Positions 31,715 to 40,375 of a DNA stretch of 42,576 bases are shown piece after piece (within the stretch, counting starts at the first letter, position 1; each line of letters opens with the position of its first letter). The position numbers were made by a program, and so were the translations under genes. The DNA comes from Microvirga sp. KLBC 81. Its GTDB lineage: Bacteria; Pseudomonadota; Alphaproteobacteria; Rhizobiales; Beijerinckiaceae. The DNA lies in the NCBI RefSeq assembly GCF_003075415.1, contig NZ_QDAH01000049.1, forward strand, positions 1-42,576. Reading direction: 5' to 3'. Under the pieces are notes generated by a model that saw only the letters and a list, made by a program, of their open reading frames with translations, was not told where the DNA came from and did not search any database.

Positions 31715-32584
31715 GTGCTGAAGCGCGTAACGAATGAATGGATCGGTGACAACGAGATGCCGGCTACGCTTGCTGCACAGGGCGCCATGAAAGAACCCGC
31801 ATTGCCGCCTGTCGTCGAGATCAAGGGGTTGTCACTGACCTATGAGGCAGCGGACAGCCCTGTCTATGCTCTTTCCAACGTGGATCTGCAGATCGCAGAA
31901 GGGGAGTTCGTCTCGTTCATCGGCCCCTCCGGTTGCGGAAAGACGACATTGCTGCGGGTGATCGCAGATCTCGAGCAGCCGACAGGCGGTGATATTCACG
32001 TCAATGGCGTGAGCCCGGAAGAGGCGCGGTTGCGCCGTGATTATGGTTTCGTCTTCCAGGCTCCTGCACTGTATCCCTGGCGCACCATTCAGAAGAACAT
32101 CGAACTGCCGCTTGAAATCTTCGGCGTCTCCAAAGCCGAGAGGCGTGAGAAGGCATCGAAGCAGCTTGAGCTTGTGAACCTGAAAGGGTTCGAGAACAAG
32201 TTTCCCTGGCAGCTCTCCGGCGGGATGCAGCAGCGTGCGTCCATTGCTCGAGCTCTTTCCTTTGACCCAAAGCTCCTGCTCATGGATGAGCCGTTCGGTG
32301 CGCTGGATGAGATCGTGCGCGATCATCTGAACGAGCAGCTGCTCAAGCTCTGGGATAAAACCGGCAAGACGGTACTGTTCGTCACCCACTCCATTCCGGA
32401 AGCGGTTTTCCTCTCCTCTAAGATCGTGGTCATGTCGCCGCGTCCGGGACGCATCATCGATATCATCGATGCAAGCCTTCTAGGACGTGATCGGACGCTC
32501 GACATTCGCGAGACTCCTGAATTCCTGAAGATTGCGCATAGGGTCCGCGAGGGTCTGAGAGCGGGGCATTCCTATGACGACTGA
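31715..32584 (+). CDS. ABC transporter ATPase, NitT/TauT type (pyrimidine uptake candidate)
   Basis: 289-aa ATPase. Walker A GPSGCGKTT at 70-78, Q-loop in FVFQAPALYPWRT, signature LSGGMQQR at 167-174, Walker B LLLMDEPFGALD at 187-198, and VTHSIPEAVFLSSKIVVMSPRPGRI, the TauB/SsuB/ThiZ-family H-loop and regulatory end. The GTG at 31715 has GGAG about 10 nt upstream. ATGs at 31757 and 31787 would give shorter proteins and cannot be excluded. It overlaps the first permease gene by 11 nt. Its position in the pyrimidine cluster suggests import of a pyrimidine, dihydropyrimidine, hydantoin or ureido compound; that is inference from context. Confidence 0.93.
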   Translation: MLKRVTNEWIGDNEMPATLAAQGAMKEPALPPVVEIKGLSLTYEAADSPVYALSNVDLQIAEGEFVSFIGPSGCGKTTLLRVIADLEQPTGGDIHVNGVSPEEARLRRDYGFVFQAPALYPWRTIQKNIELPLEIFGVSKAERREKASKQLELVNLKGFENKFPWQLSGGMQQRASIARALSFDPKLLLMDEPFGALDEIVRDHLNEQLLKLWDKTGKTVLFVTHSIPEAVFLSSKIVVMSPRPGRIIDIIDASLLGRDRTLDIRETPEFLKIAHRVREGLRAGHSYDD

Positions 32585-33500
32585 GGCTCTCATTTTCGCT
32601 GCGCCTCCAGCGCGCCGCAAGGTGCCGCGCCGGGAAGGGAGTACCGGTCCCGTTCTCGTGGTCGTGTTGGTAATCCTGGCGCTCTGGTACGTGGCCGCCA
32701 TCTTCATGAACTGGCAGGGTGTGACCGACGCCTTCTCGCGCACGGGCGAGCAGCACACCACTGGCGAGATCCTTCTCGGGACACTGGATCAAGAGCGACC
32801 TGTTCTCCCTGCTCCGCATCAGGTTGTGGCCGAGCTGAAAAAGACGGTGTTCGACATCGCAATCACATCGCGGCGCAATCTGCTGTTCCATGCGTGGGTG
32901 ACGCTGTCCTCAACGCTCCTAGGATTCGGCCTCGGCGCCTTGCTCGGCATCGTACTGGCGGTTCTCATCGTCCATGTGAAGACCCTTGAGCGCAGCCTGA
33001 TGCCCTGGATCATCTCGTCCCAGACAATCCCGATCCTTGCCATCGCACCGATCATCATCGTCGTTCTGGGCTCCATCGGAATCACGGGTCTTTTGCCGAA
33101 GGCGATCATCTCCGCTTATCTGTGCTTCTTTCCCATAACGATCAGCATGGTGAAGGGCTTGAACTCGCCCGATCCCATCCAACGCGATCTGATGCGCACC
33201 TATTCTGCATCCGGGGCGCAGATCTTCTGGAAACTGCGTCTTCCAGCTTCGCTGAGCTATCTCTTTGCAGGCCTGAAGGTGGCCGCCGCTATCAGCCTTG
33301 TGGGTGCCATCGTCGGCGAGTTGCCGACCGGTGCACAGGCCGGACTCGGTGCGCGTCTTCTCGCCGGATCCTACTACGGCCAGACCATTCAAATTTGGGC
33401 CGCTCTCTTCGGTGCAGCCATCTTGGCCTCGATATTGGTTGCCATCGTAAGCTTGGCGGAGCGGATCGTGAACCGCCGCATGGGAGTGCACCGAGCATGA
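32574..33500 (+). CDS. ABC transporter permease 1, NitT/TauT type
   Basis: 308-aa inner-membrane permease. The first helix (VLVVVLVILALWYVAAIFM) is followed by a long periplasmic loop, then five or so helices with SSQTIPILAIAPIIIVVLG, typical of the SsuC/TauC/ThiX group. The EAA loop is YSASGAQIFWKLRLPASLSYLFAGL. It overlaps the ATPase gene by 11 nt at its start and the second permease by ATGA at its end, so translation of the three is coupled. Confidence 0.93.
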   Translation: MTTEALIFAAPPARRKVPRREGSTGPVLVVVLVILALWYVAAIFMNWQGVTDAFSRTGEQHTTGEILLGTLDQERPVLPAPHQVVAELKKTVFDIAITSRRNLLFHAWVTLSSTLLGFGLGALLGIVLAVLIVHVKTLERSLMPWIISSQTIPILAIAPIIIVVLGSIGITGLLPKAIISAYLCFFPITISMVKGLNSPDPIQRDLMRTYSASGAQIFWKLRLPASLSYLFAGLKVAAAISLVGAIVGELPTGAQAGLGARLLAGSYYGQTIQIWAALFGAAILASILVAIVSLAERIVNRRMGVHRA

Positions 33501-34456
33501 GTGCCAGCCGCCACGCTCTAATCCTGACCCCTTTGGCCATTCTCGGCTGCCTCTATGCTCTTTATCTGGTGCATCGACCGGATGTCGCAGGACAAGCTGG
33601 ATTGGCCTTCTGGGCCTTCATCGTGGCCCTGTGGCTGCTTACGGGCTTCGCCATCAGCGGTCTGTCACATCTAAAACTGAAACAGCCGGTTGCGCGCCGT
33701 GCGACCGGGCTCGCGGTGCCGGTTCTTTTCGGCGCTTTCCTGTTCTTTCTTTGGGAGGTGATCGTGATAGGGGCAGGGGTTCCGTCAGTCCTCATGCCTG
33801 CGCCCTCCGCCATCGCCGCAAAGTTTTCTGCCTCACTGCCGCTGCTGCGAGACGACTTTGTCCAGACCTTCGTAAAGTCGGTTCTGTCCGGCTACGCGAT
33901 GGGATGTCTTTCAGGCTTCCTGGTCGCCATCATCGCGGATCGCGTTCCCTTCCTGCGCAAGGGGCTTCTGCCGCTCGGCAATTTCGTCTCTGCTTTGCCG
34001 GTCATCGGCATCGCGCCCATCATGGTCATGTGGTTCGGCTTCGACTGGCCGTCCAAGGCGGCTGTCGTGGTGGTGATGACGTTCTTCCCGATGCTCGTGA
34101 ACACCGTCACAGGTCTTGCTGCAGCCGGCAAGCTCGAACGGGACCTCATGCACTCCTATGCAGCGGGTTACTGGACGAGTCTCATCAAGCTCCGGCTGCC
34201 GGTGGCGCTGCCCTTCATCTTCAACGCTCTCAAGATCAACTCGACGCTCGCGCTGATCGGTGCCATCGTCGCGGAGTTTTTCGGCACGCCCATCGTCGGC
34301 ATGGGCTTTCGCATCTCGATCGAAGTCGCTCGCATGTCTCTCGATATGGTGTGGGCAGAAATCGCGCTCGCAGCGATTGCGGGCTCGGCATTCTATGGGC
34401 TTGTCGCTCTCATTGAGCGCGGCGCAACCTTTTGGCATCCGTCGTACCGCACATAA
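33497..34456 (+). CDS. ABC transporter permease 2, NitT/TauT type
   Basis: 319-aa permease. The start at 33497 forms a 4-nt ATGA overlap with the preceding stop and yields a protein beginning MSASRHALILTPLAILGCLY; the frame is open further upstream but that part lies within permease 1 and is a shadow. Two N-terminal helices precede the core, which has SALPVIGIAPIMVMWFGFDWPSK and the EAA loop SYAAGYWTSLIKLRLPVALPFIF. Two distinct permease genes imply a heterodimeric channel, as in RibXY/ThiX-like and some pyrimidine importers. Confidence 0.93.
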   Translation: MSASRHALILTPLAILGCLYALYLVHRPDVAGQAGLAFWAFIVALWLLTGFAISGLSHLKLKQPVARRATGLAVPVLFGAFLFFLWEVIVIGAGVPSVLMPAPSAIAAKFSASLPLLRDDFVQTFVKSVLSGYAMGCLSGFLVAIIADRVPFLRKGLLPLGNFVSALPVIGIAPIMVMWFGFDWPSKAAVVVVMTFFPMLVNTVTGLAAAGKLERDLMHSYAAGYWTSLIKLRLPVALPFIFNALKINSTLALIGAIVAEFFGTPIVGMGFRISIEVARMSLDMVWAEIALAAIAGSAFYGLVALIERGATFWHPSYRT

Positions 34457-34491
34457 GGGGAACCGTGGGCGGCGTTTAAGAGGAGAGAAGA

Positions 34492-35484
34492 ATGATCAGG
34501 ACCACACTACTGGCGGGGGCACTTGCACTCGGCTTTACCAGCGCCGCCTTCGCGCAGGCGGACAAGGTAACGATCCAGCTCAAATGGGTCACGCAGTCCC
34601 AGTTCGCTGGCTATTACGTCGCCAAGGACAAGGGGTTCTACAAGGAATCTGGCCTTGACGTGACGATCAAGCCTGGTGGCCCGGACATCGCACCGCCTCA
34701 GGTTATCGCCGGCGGTGGCGCGGACGTCATCGTGGACTGGATGCCATCGGCTCTCGCTGCCCGCGAAAAGGGTGTGCCGCTGGTCAACATCGCGCAACCG
34801 TTCAAGAAGTCCGGAATGATGCTCACCTGCCGCGCCGAGACAGGCATCAAGACACCACAGGACCTGAAGGGACGTACTCTTGGCGTGTGGTTCTCCGGAA
34901 ACGAATATCCCTTCCTCGCCTGGATGGCGAAGCTCGGTCTCAAGACGGATGGATCGGCCGGCGGCGTGAAGGTTCTCAAGCAGGGCTTCAACGTCGACCC
35001 CCTCATCCAGAAACAAGCCGACTGCATCTCGACCATGACCTACAACGAGTATTGGCAGGTCATCGATGCGGGCTTCAAGCCGGAGCAGCTCGTGGTCTTC
35101 AAGTATGAGGATCAGGGCGTCGCAACACTCGAGGACGGCCTCTACGTGATGCAGGACAAGCTGAAGGATCCTGCCTTCGTCGCCAAGATGGCAAAGTTCG
35201 TGGCTGCCTCTCAGAAGGGCTGGGACTACATGCGCCAGAATCCGGAAGAGGCAGCCACCATCGTCCTCGACAACGATGCTTCCGGCGCGCAAACCGAGAA
35301 GCACCAGAAGCGGATGGCAGGCGAGATCGCCAAGCTGCTCGACACCTCCGCCAAAGGCAAGCTCGACCCGGCGGATTTCGACCGCACGGTTGCAACTCTT
35401 CTCTCCTCCGGCGGCGATGCGCCCGTGATCACCAAGAAGCCCGAGGGCGCTTGGTCGCACGCTGTCGTCGACGCCAAAATGTGA
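34492..35484 (+). CDS. NMT1/THI5-like ABC substrate-binding protein
   Basis: 330-aa periplasmic protein. The signal peptide MIRTTLLAGALALGFTSAAFAQA is followed by ADKVTIQLKWVTQSQFAGYYVAKDKGFYKE, the hallmark N-terminus of the NMT1/THI5-like family that binds pyrimidines and related heterocycles (ThiY binds formylaminopyrimidine, RibY riboflavin). VTIKPGGPDIAPPQVIAGG and the Cys-containing QKQADCISTMTYNEYWQVIDAG lie in the ligand cleft by family analogy. AGGAGAG precedes the ATG. Genomic context points to a pyrimidine or a breakdown intermediate as ligand. The family is secure and the ligand is inferred. Confidence 0.93.
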   Translation: MIRTTLLAGALALGFTSAAFAQADKVTIQLKWVTQSQFAGYYVAKDKGFYKESGLDVTIKPGGPDIAPPQVIAGGGADVIVDWMPSALAAREKGVPLVNIAQPFKKSGMMLTCRAETGIKTPQDLKGRTLGVWFSGNEYPFLAWMAKLGLKTDGSAGGVKVLKQGFNVDPLIQKQADCISTMTYNEYWQVIDAGFKPEQLVVFKYEDQGVATLEDGLYVMQDKLKDPAFVAKMAKFVAASQKGWDYMRQNPEEAATIVLDNDASGAQTEKHQKRMAGEIAKLLDTSAKGKLDPADFDRTVATLLSSGGDAPVITKKPEGAWSHAVVDAKM

Positions 35485-35515
35485 GACTCTTACATCGTAC
35501 ATATCAGTGAATGTT

Positions 35516-35540
35516 GGGGCGAGGCGTCACGCCTTGCCCC
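35516..35540 (+). terminator. Intercistronic stem-loop after the binding-protein gene
   Basis: GGGGCGAGGCG (35516-35526) pairs with CGCCTTGCCCC (35530-35540) around a 3-nt loop, with one G-U pair. No T-run follows. It lies 31 nt after the binding-protein stop and before dihydropyrimidinase, the same place and shape as the hairpin at 9871-9904. Confidence 0.7.
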
Positions 35541-35575
35541 ATCCACCAATCATAAAATGATCAGGGAACAGGACC

Positions 35576-37015
35576 ATGTCTCTTCTCATCCGTGGCGGAA
35601 CCGTCGTGAATGCCGATATGAGCCGTCGTGCCGACGTGCTGGTGGACGGTGAGCGGATCGTCGCCGTAGGCGAGAATCTCGAAGCACCTGCAGGCGCACA
35701 GATCGTCGACGCCGGTGGCGCCTTCGTGATGCCGGGAGGCATCGATCCCCACACGCATATGGAGTTCCTGTTCATGGGAACCGTGTCTGCGGATGATTTC
35801 GAGTGGGGCACCAAGGCGGCGATCTCCGGAGGAACCACCACTATCGTCGATTTCTGCATTCCCGGCGCAGGCCAATCCTTGATTGATGCCTATCGTGACT
35901 GGCGAAACAAGTCCGAAAAGGCTGCAGGTGACTACTCCTACCATCTTGCCATCACATCCTGGTCGGATCAGGTGGAACGCGAGATGGGTGAGATCGTGAA
36001 CACCTATGGCGTCAACACCTTCAAGCACTTCATGGCCTATAAGGGCGCGCTGATGGTGGATGACGATATCCTCTTCCGCTCTTTCAAACGCTGCGCAGAA
36101 TTGGGTGCCACGGCTCTCGTCCATGCCGAAAACGGCGATGTCGTTGCGCAGATGCAGAACATGTTCATTTCGCAAGGCAAGACTGGCCCCGAGTTTCATG
36201 CCTATTCCCGTCCGCCCGAGGTAGAGGGCGAGGCAGCAAACCGCGCGATCATGATCGCGGACATGGCAGGCTGCCCGCTCTATATCGTGCACACCTCCTG
36301 CAAGCCGGCGCACGATGCGATTGCCCGCGCACGGGCCGAAGGCAAGCGTGTTTTCGGCGAGCCGTTGATCCAGCACCTCGTGCTCGATGAGACGGACTAT
36401 CTCAACAAGAGCTGGGATCATGCGGCCCAACGCGTGATGTCACCTCCCTTCCGGCCAAAGGTGCACCAGGACAGCCTCTGGGCGGGCTTGCAGGCCGGTT
36501 CGCTCCAGGTGGTCGCCACCGACCATTGCTCCTTCACGATGGAACAGAAGCGCATGGGCTTGGGCGACTTCCGCAATATCCCGAATGGCACGGGTGGTCT
36601 CGAAGACCGCATGCCCGTGCTCTGGAACGCAGGTGTCAATACGGGACGGCTCACGCCGAACGAGTTCGTCGCCGTCACCTCTGCGAACTCGGCTCGCATT
36701 CTGAACATGTATCCGCAGAAGGGCGTCATCATGCCCGGAGCGGATGCAGATATCGTGATCTGGGATCCGAAGGCGACCAAGACCGTTTCGGCCAAGACCC
36801 AGGTTAGCCGTATCGAGTACAACGTGTTCGAAGGTTTCGAACTCACAGGCCTTCCGGCGAAGGTCTATCTTCGTGGCAGGCTTGCAGCGGAGGATGGTCA
36901 GGTCAGGGCCGAACGCGGCCAGGGCCGCTTCGTGGCGCGTCCGCCGCTGCCGGCCTTTGCCCGAGCCCAGCGCCTCTGGAAAACGAATACTGCGCCGAAG
37001 GCCGTCGCGCGCTGA
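35576..37015 (+). CDS. hydA: Dihydropyrimidinase
   Basis: 479-aa cytoplasmic amidohydrolase that opens the ring of dihydrouracil or dihydrothymine to N-carbamoyl-beta-amino acids; related enzymes hydrolyse hydantoins. All binuclear metal ligands are present: His59 and His61 (DPHTHMEF), the Lys150 that is carbamylated (TFKHFMAYKG, with Tyr155 in the active site), His183 (LVHAENGD), His239 (IVHTSCK) and Asp316 (ATDHCSF). The length is normal for bacterial members. The ATG at 35576 follows AGGGAACAGG. It is the second step after PreTA, and the third enzyme follows at 37094. Confidence 0.96.
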   Translation: MSLLIRGGTVVNADMSRRADVLVDGERIVAVGENLEAPAGAQIVDAGGAFVMPGGIDPHTHMEFLFMGTVSADDFEWGTKAAISGGTTTIVDFCIPGAGQSLIDAYRDWRNKSEKAAGDYSYHLAITSWSDQVEREMGEIVNTYGVNTFKHFMAYKGALMVDDDILFRSFKRCAELGATALVHAENGDVVAQMQNMFISQGKTGPEFHAYSRPPEVEGEAANRAIMIADMAGCPLYIVHTSCKPAHDAIARARAEGKRVFGEPLIQHLVLDETDYLNKSWDHAAQRVMSPPFRPKVHQDSLWAGLQAGSLQVVATDHCSFTMEQKRMGLGDFRNIPNGTGGLEDRMPVLWNAGVNTGRLTPNEFVAVTSANSARILNMYPQKGVIMPGADADIVIWDPKATKTVSAKTQVSRIEYNVFEGFELTGLPAKVYLRGRLAAEDGQVRAERGQGRFVARPPLPAFARAQRLWKTNTAPKAVAR

Positions 37016-37026
37016 TTGTGCGCTCG

Positions 37027-37050
37027 CCTCCTCCCGAATGCGGGAGGAGG
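37027..37050 (+). terminator. Stem-loop between dihydropyrimidinase and amidohydrolase genes
   Basis: CCTCCTCCCG (37027-37036) and CGGGAGGAGG (37041-37050) form a perfect 10-bp stem with a 4-nt AATG loop, 11 nt after the stop codon. The sequence after it (GCTCCCGTAG) has no T-run, so it is likely a stabilising or attenuating hairpin rather than a full stop. Confidence 0.7.
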
Positions 37051-37093
37051 GCTCCCGTAGCAAGACTCATTGCGTTCATCTTGAGATCACATC

Positions 37094-38335
37094 ATGCAGA
37101 ATCTTACCATCAACCCTCAGCGTCTCTGGGACAGCTTGATGGATACAGCCAAGATCGGCGGCACGGAGAAGGGTGGCATCTGCCGCCTCACGCTGACCGA
37201 TCTCGACCGCCAGGTGCGCGACTGGTTCCGCAGCCAATGCGAGGCGCTTGGCTGCACGGTCGCTGTCGATCAGGTCGGCAATATGTTTGCCACGCGACCC
37301 GGCAAGCGGAGCGATCTTTCCCCCATTGCCATCGGTAGCCATCTCGATACGCAGCCGACAGGCGGCAAGTTCGACGGCGTTCTCGGTGTCCTCGGCGGCC
37401 TTGAGGTCATGCGGACGATGCACGACCTCGGCTATGAGACCAATGCGCCCCTGATGCTCGTGAACTGGACCAATGAGGAAGGCTCGCGCTTCGCACCCGC
37501 GATGCTCGGCTCCGGTGTCTATGCCGGCGTGTTCGACCGAGCGTTCGCTGACAGCCGAGAGGACCGCCAGGGCGTGAAGTTCGGCGATGCCATCGAGAGC
37601 ATTGGTTACCGGGGCGATGCGGCACCCGGTTCCGTGAAGTTCGGCGCCATGTTTGAACTTCACATCGAGCAAGGGCCCATTCTCGAAGCCGAGAAAAAGA
37701 TGGTGGGCGTCGTGACAGGCGTTCAGGGCATGCGCTGGTACGAGCTTGAGCTCACAGGACGTGAGGCCCATACCGGCTCGACCCCCATGAACCTGCGCAC
37801 GAACGCTCTGTTGGGAGCCGCCCGTATCATTGATCGCGTGGACCAGATTGCCCTGGAGCATTCACCCTCCGCCGTCGGCACCGTTGGCTTGGTGGAGGTG
37901 AAACCCAACTCACGCAATGTGATTCCCGGACATGTCTTCTTCACGGTCGATTTCCGGCATCCGGACGATGCGGTGCTCGAAGCCATGGAGGGCAAGCTCA
38001 TGAGCGCTATTCCTGCCATCGCGAAGGAAATCGGCCTGGAGTTTTCGGTGAAGAAGGTTTGGGACTCTCCTGCAGTCCGCTTCGATCCTGAATGTATTTC
38101 CGCAGTCCGCAAAGGCACGGAGAAAGCAGGATTTTTGTCTCGTGACATGGTATCTGGCGCAGGGCACGATGCGGCTTATATCGCGCGCGTAGCTCCCACG
38201 ACGATGATTTTCGTGCCTTGCGAGGGAGGCTTGAGCCACAACGAGGCTGAAAGCACAACGCCCGAGGAATGCGCTGCCGGTGCTCAGGTTCTGCTGAACG
38301 CCGTTCTGGAATACGACCAGCGCTTCAGTCAGTAG
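37094..38335 (+). CDS. Zn-dependent N-carbamoyl-beta-amino acid amidohydrolase (M20 family)
   Basis: 413-aa amidase of the hydantoinase/carbamoylase branch of M20. It releases CO2 and ammonia from N-carbamoyl-beta-alanine or N-carbamoyl-beta-aminoisobutyrate, giving the beta-amino acid. Metal ligands are visible: His83 (IGSHLDTQPTGG), Asp94 (FDGVLGV), Glu128-Glu129 (TNEEGSRF), His190 (ELHIEQGPILE) and His382 near the C-terminus (LSHNEAE). The dimerisation lid domain lies about 210-330 with GREAHTGSTPMN. The ATG at 37094 has no strong Shine-Dalgarno close by. It is the last step of the pathway and the last gene of the cluster. Confidence 0.93.
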   Translation: MQNLTINPQRLWDSLMDTAKIGGTEKGGICRLTLTDLDRQVRDWFRSQCEALGCTVAVDQVGNMFATRPGKRSDLSPIAIGSHLDTQPTGGKFDGVLGVLGGLEVMRTMHDLGYETNAPLMLVNWTNEEGSRFAPAMLGSGVYAGVFDRAFADSREDRQGVKFGDAIESIGYRGDAAPGSVKFGAMFELHIEQGPILEAEKKMVGVVTGVQGMRWYELELTGREAHTGSTPMNLRTNALLGAARIIDRVDQIALEHSPSAVGTVGLVEVKPNSRNVIPGHVFFTVDFRHPDDAVLEAMEGKLMSAIPAIAKEIGLEFSVKKVWDSPAVRFDPECISAVRKGTEKAGFLSRDMVSGAGHDAAYIARVAPTTMIFVPCEGGLSHNEAESTTPEECAAGAQVLLNAVLEYDQRFSQ

Positions 38336-38347
38336 CTTAAAGGATGC

Positions 38348-38370
38348 GAGGCCAGTCACATGCCGGCCTC
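38348..38370 (+). terminator. Possible terminator after the pyrimidine cluster
   Basis: GAGGCC (38348-38353) pairs with GGCCTC (38365-38370) 13 nt after the amidohydrolase stop. Only TGCTCGTCT follows, so termination strength is uncertain. Confidence 0.4.
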
Positions 38371-38454
38371 TGCTCGTCTCGATGTCGCAGGCTTCCTGCA
38401 CATATGGGGCATTTGTGCTACATCCTGCACCGGGAACGATGAACGGAGACCGGG

Positions 38455-39516
38455 ATGACAGGGCGAGCCTCAACCAAATCTACCAAGCTGCTCGGTCTCG
38501 TTGGTCCGAATGCCGAGAAGACTGTTTCCCTGGCGTTGCAGGGCGGGGGCGCGCATGGGGCGTTCACCTGGGGCGTCCTGGATTACCTACTTGAGGATGG
38601 CCGGCTGGCCATTGAGGCAATTACAGGCGCGAGTGCTGGTGCGATGAACGCGGTCGTCCTCGTGGAAGGTTGGCTGGAGGGCGGCCGAGATGGCGCTCGC
38701 CAGCAACTGCGGACGTTCTGGAAGAGAGTCAGCCTTGACGGCGGGCTCTCGCCCATTCAGCGCTCTCTCTTCGACCACTTCCTGAGCTACTGGAGCGGAA
38801 CTCACGGGTCGACGAATATATGGAGCGGAGCGTTCTCTCATGTCGCAAGTCCCTACGACTTGAATCCGCTGGACATCAATCCACTGAAGGATGCGCTGAA
38901 CGAGTTGATCAACTTCGAACGGGTCAGGGCTTGTCAGGAGACGAAGCTCTTTGTCTCGGCAACGAATGTCTGGACCGGAAAGATCAGAGTCTTTTCGGCC
39001 TCGGAACTGACCGTCGATCACGTTCTCGCATCTGCGTGTCTGCCGACGATCTTCAAGGCTGTCGAGTTAGATGGCGAGCCTTATTGGGATGGGGGATACA
39101 CCGGTAACCCGGCGCTCTTTCCGCTGTTCTATGAGGCTGAGTCAGACGACATCTTGCTCGTTCAGATCAATCCTATTGAACGCCGATCAACACCACGGAC
39201 CGCTGAGGAGATCCGCAGCAGGCTGACCGAAATCACCTTCAACGCTAATCTTCTCTACGAGCTCAGGGCGATCGGATTCGTCCGGCGACTGATCGATGAG
39301 GGAAAACTCTCGACCGACGAGTACAAGCGCGTGCTGATGCACCGGATTCATGGTGGCGCGCAGCTCGACATCTATGCTGCGTCATCGCGCCTCAATGCAA
39401 GGTGGGATTTCTTCAAGAAACTGAAGAATCTGGGCCGCGCCGCGGCTCGCGACTGGCTGGCAACGAACTTTCAGGCTCTGGGGCGCGAGAGCACGCTTGA
39501 TCTCACCAATGCTTAG
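38455..39516 (+). CDS. Patatin-like phospholipase
   Basis: 353-aa serine lipid acyl hydrolase. The oxyanion-hole glycine loop LALQGGGAHGAFTWGVLD, the nucleophile elbow ITGASAGAMNA with Ser60, and the catalytic Asp212 in YWDGGYTGNPALFPL give a complete Ser-Asp dyad. No signal peptide or membrane anchor is seen. A GGAGACCGGG site precedes the ATG. Related bacterial proteins act on membrane lipids or storage-granule surfaces; the role here is unknown. It is a single gene between the pyrimidine cluster and the scarred region, with no operon partner. Confidence 0.93.
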   Translation: MTGRASTKSTKLLGLVGPNAEKTVSLALQGGGAHGAFTWGVLDYLLEDGRLAIEAITGASAGAMNAVVLVEGWLEGGRDGARQQLRTFWKRVSLDGGLSPIQRSLFDHFLSYWSGTHGSTNIWSGAFSHVASPYDLNPLDINPLKDALNELINFERVRACQETKLFVSATNVWTGKIRVFSASELTVDHVLASACLPTIFKAVELDGEPYWDGGYTGNPALFPLFYEAESDDILLVQINPIERRSTPRTAEEIRSRLTEITFNANLLYELRAIGFVRRLIDEGKLSTDEYKRVLMHRIHGGAQLDIYAASSRLNARWDFFKKLKNLGRAAARDWLATNFQALGRESTLDLTNA

Positions 39517-39574
39517 TCTTAGCTAGTGTGGGTATATCACAACAGATCACAAGAGCCGGCGAAGGGCCTTTCTC

Positions 39575-39964
39575 ATGGCACGAAAAGCAGGAAGTGCGGA
39601 CCTGCCGCTGCACAGCGGGCACGTGCCGAAATGGCTTGCTGACCGCATGACGCGTCTTGGTGCCGTAATGAGCGAGGCTATCGTTCATCATTATGGGCGC
39701 GATGAATTGCTACGCCGCTTGACACATCCATTCTGGTTCCAGTCGTTCGGCGCTGTTATGGGGATGGACTGGCATTCGTCGGGCATCACCACCAGCGTCA
39801 TCGGTGCGCTGAAACGCGGCCTGACGCCTTTGTCAAAAGAACTCGGTATCCACGTGTGCGGTGGGCGAGGGCGCCATTCGCGGCAGACACCGCAAGAGCT
39901 GGTGTCCATTGGCGAGCGCGTGGGCTTTGACGGATCGGCTCTGGCATCCTCCATTAGCCTTTGA
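39575..39964 (+). pseudogene. DUF763-family protein, truncated after about 125 residues
   Basis: 129-aa frame whose first 120 or so residues fit the N-terminus of DUF763 proteins (normally about 400 aa): SADLPLHSGHVPKWLADRM, EAIVHHYGRDELLRRL, HPFWFQSFGAVMGMDWHSSGITTSV and HVCGGRGRHSRQTPQEL. After GFDGSALA the expected continuation is lost and the frame stops after SSISL. No DUF763 continuation is seen in any frame downstream, where unrelated HTH and recombinase genes begin. This marks a deletion or insertion breakpoint near 39955. Family certain; whether the stub is expressed is unknown. Confidence 0.85.
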
Positions 39965-40030
39965 GCCAAACCCTCAACTTGAAGCAGCCTTGGACCGCCT
40001 GTTACAGGGCATTCGGCAGAGCCGGGGCGG

Positions 40031-40357
40031 ATGAGGGTAGGGCAGATAACAACGAGAAACGTGCCAATCCGCCTCGATATGCGCACCCTGCCCGCCATTG
40101 CACATCGGATGAAGCTGCTGCGCCTCACTACAGGGCTGTCCGTGGCCGACTTCGCTCGCGAGACCGGCGTTGCGCGGACTATGTGGCACAATATCGAAGC
40201 AGGGTTCTCCCGTATCGGGATCGATGCAGCCATGAAGCTGTGCGACAAGTATCACATCACACTCGATTGGATTTATCGTGGGCAGGACGCCATGCTTCCC
40301 CATGGGCTCGCCAAGCGCCTGCTGGAAGTGGTCGTGGCTGACAAGGAGCGCGACTGA
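40031..40357 (+). CDS. Small XRE-like helix-turn-helix protein 1
   Basis: 108-aa DNA-binding protein. IAHRMKLLRLTTGLSVADFARETGVARTMWHNIEAGFSRI is a Cro/C1-type HTH (about residues 22-62), followed by a helix and ITLDWIYRGQDAML..GLAKRLLEVV, a C-terminal arrangement frequent in phage- and island-borne regulators. The ATG at 40031 lacks a good ribosome binding site; an internal ATG at 40079 (before the HTH) is possible. It is followed by a related HTH gene 18 nt later. It is part of the inserted or rearranged segment. Confidence 0.75.
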   Translation: MRVGQITTRNVPIRLDMRTLPAIAHRMKLLRLTTGLSVADFARETGVARTMWHNIEAGFSRIGIDAAMKLCDKYHITLDWIYRGQDAMLPHGLAKRLLEVVVADKERD

Positions 40358-40375
40358 TAAAGGGTCGGGGGAGAA

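Noticed and set aside
33122..33496. N-terminal extension of permease 2
   Set aside because: It overlaps permease 1 in another frame; the ATGA overlap at 33497 is the natural start.
34507..35502. 331-codon minus-strand frame
   Set aside because: Antisense to the NMT1-like binding protein gene, no plausible product.
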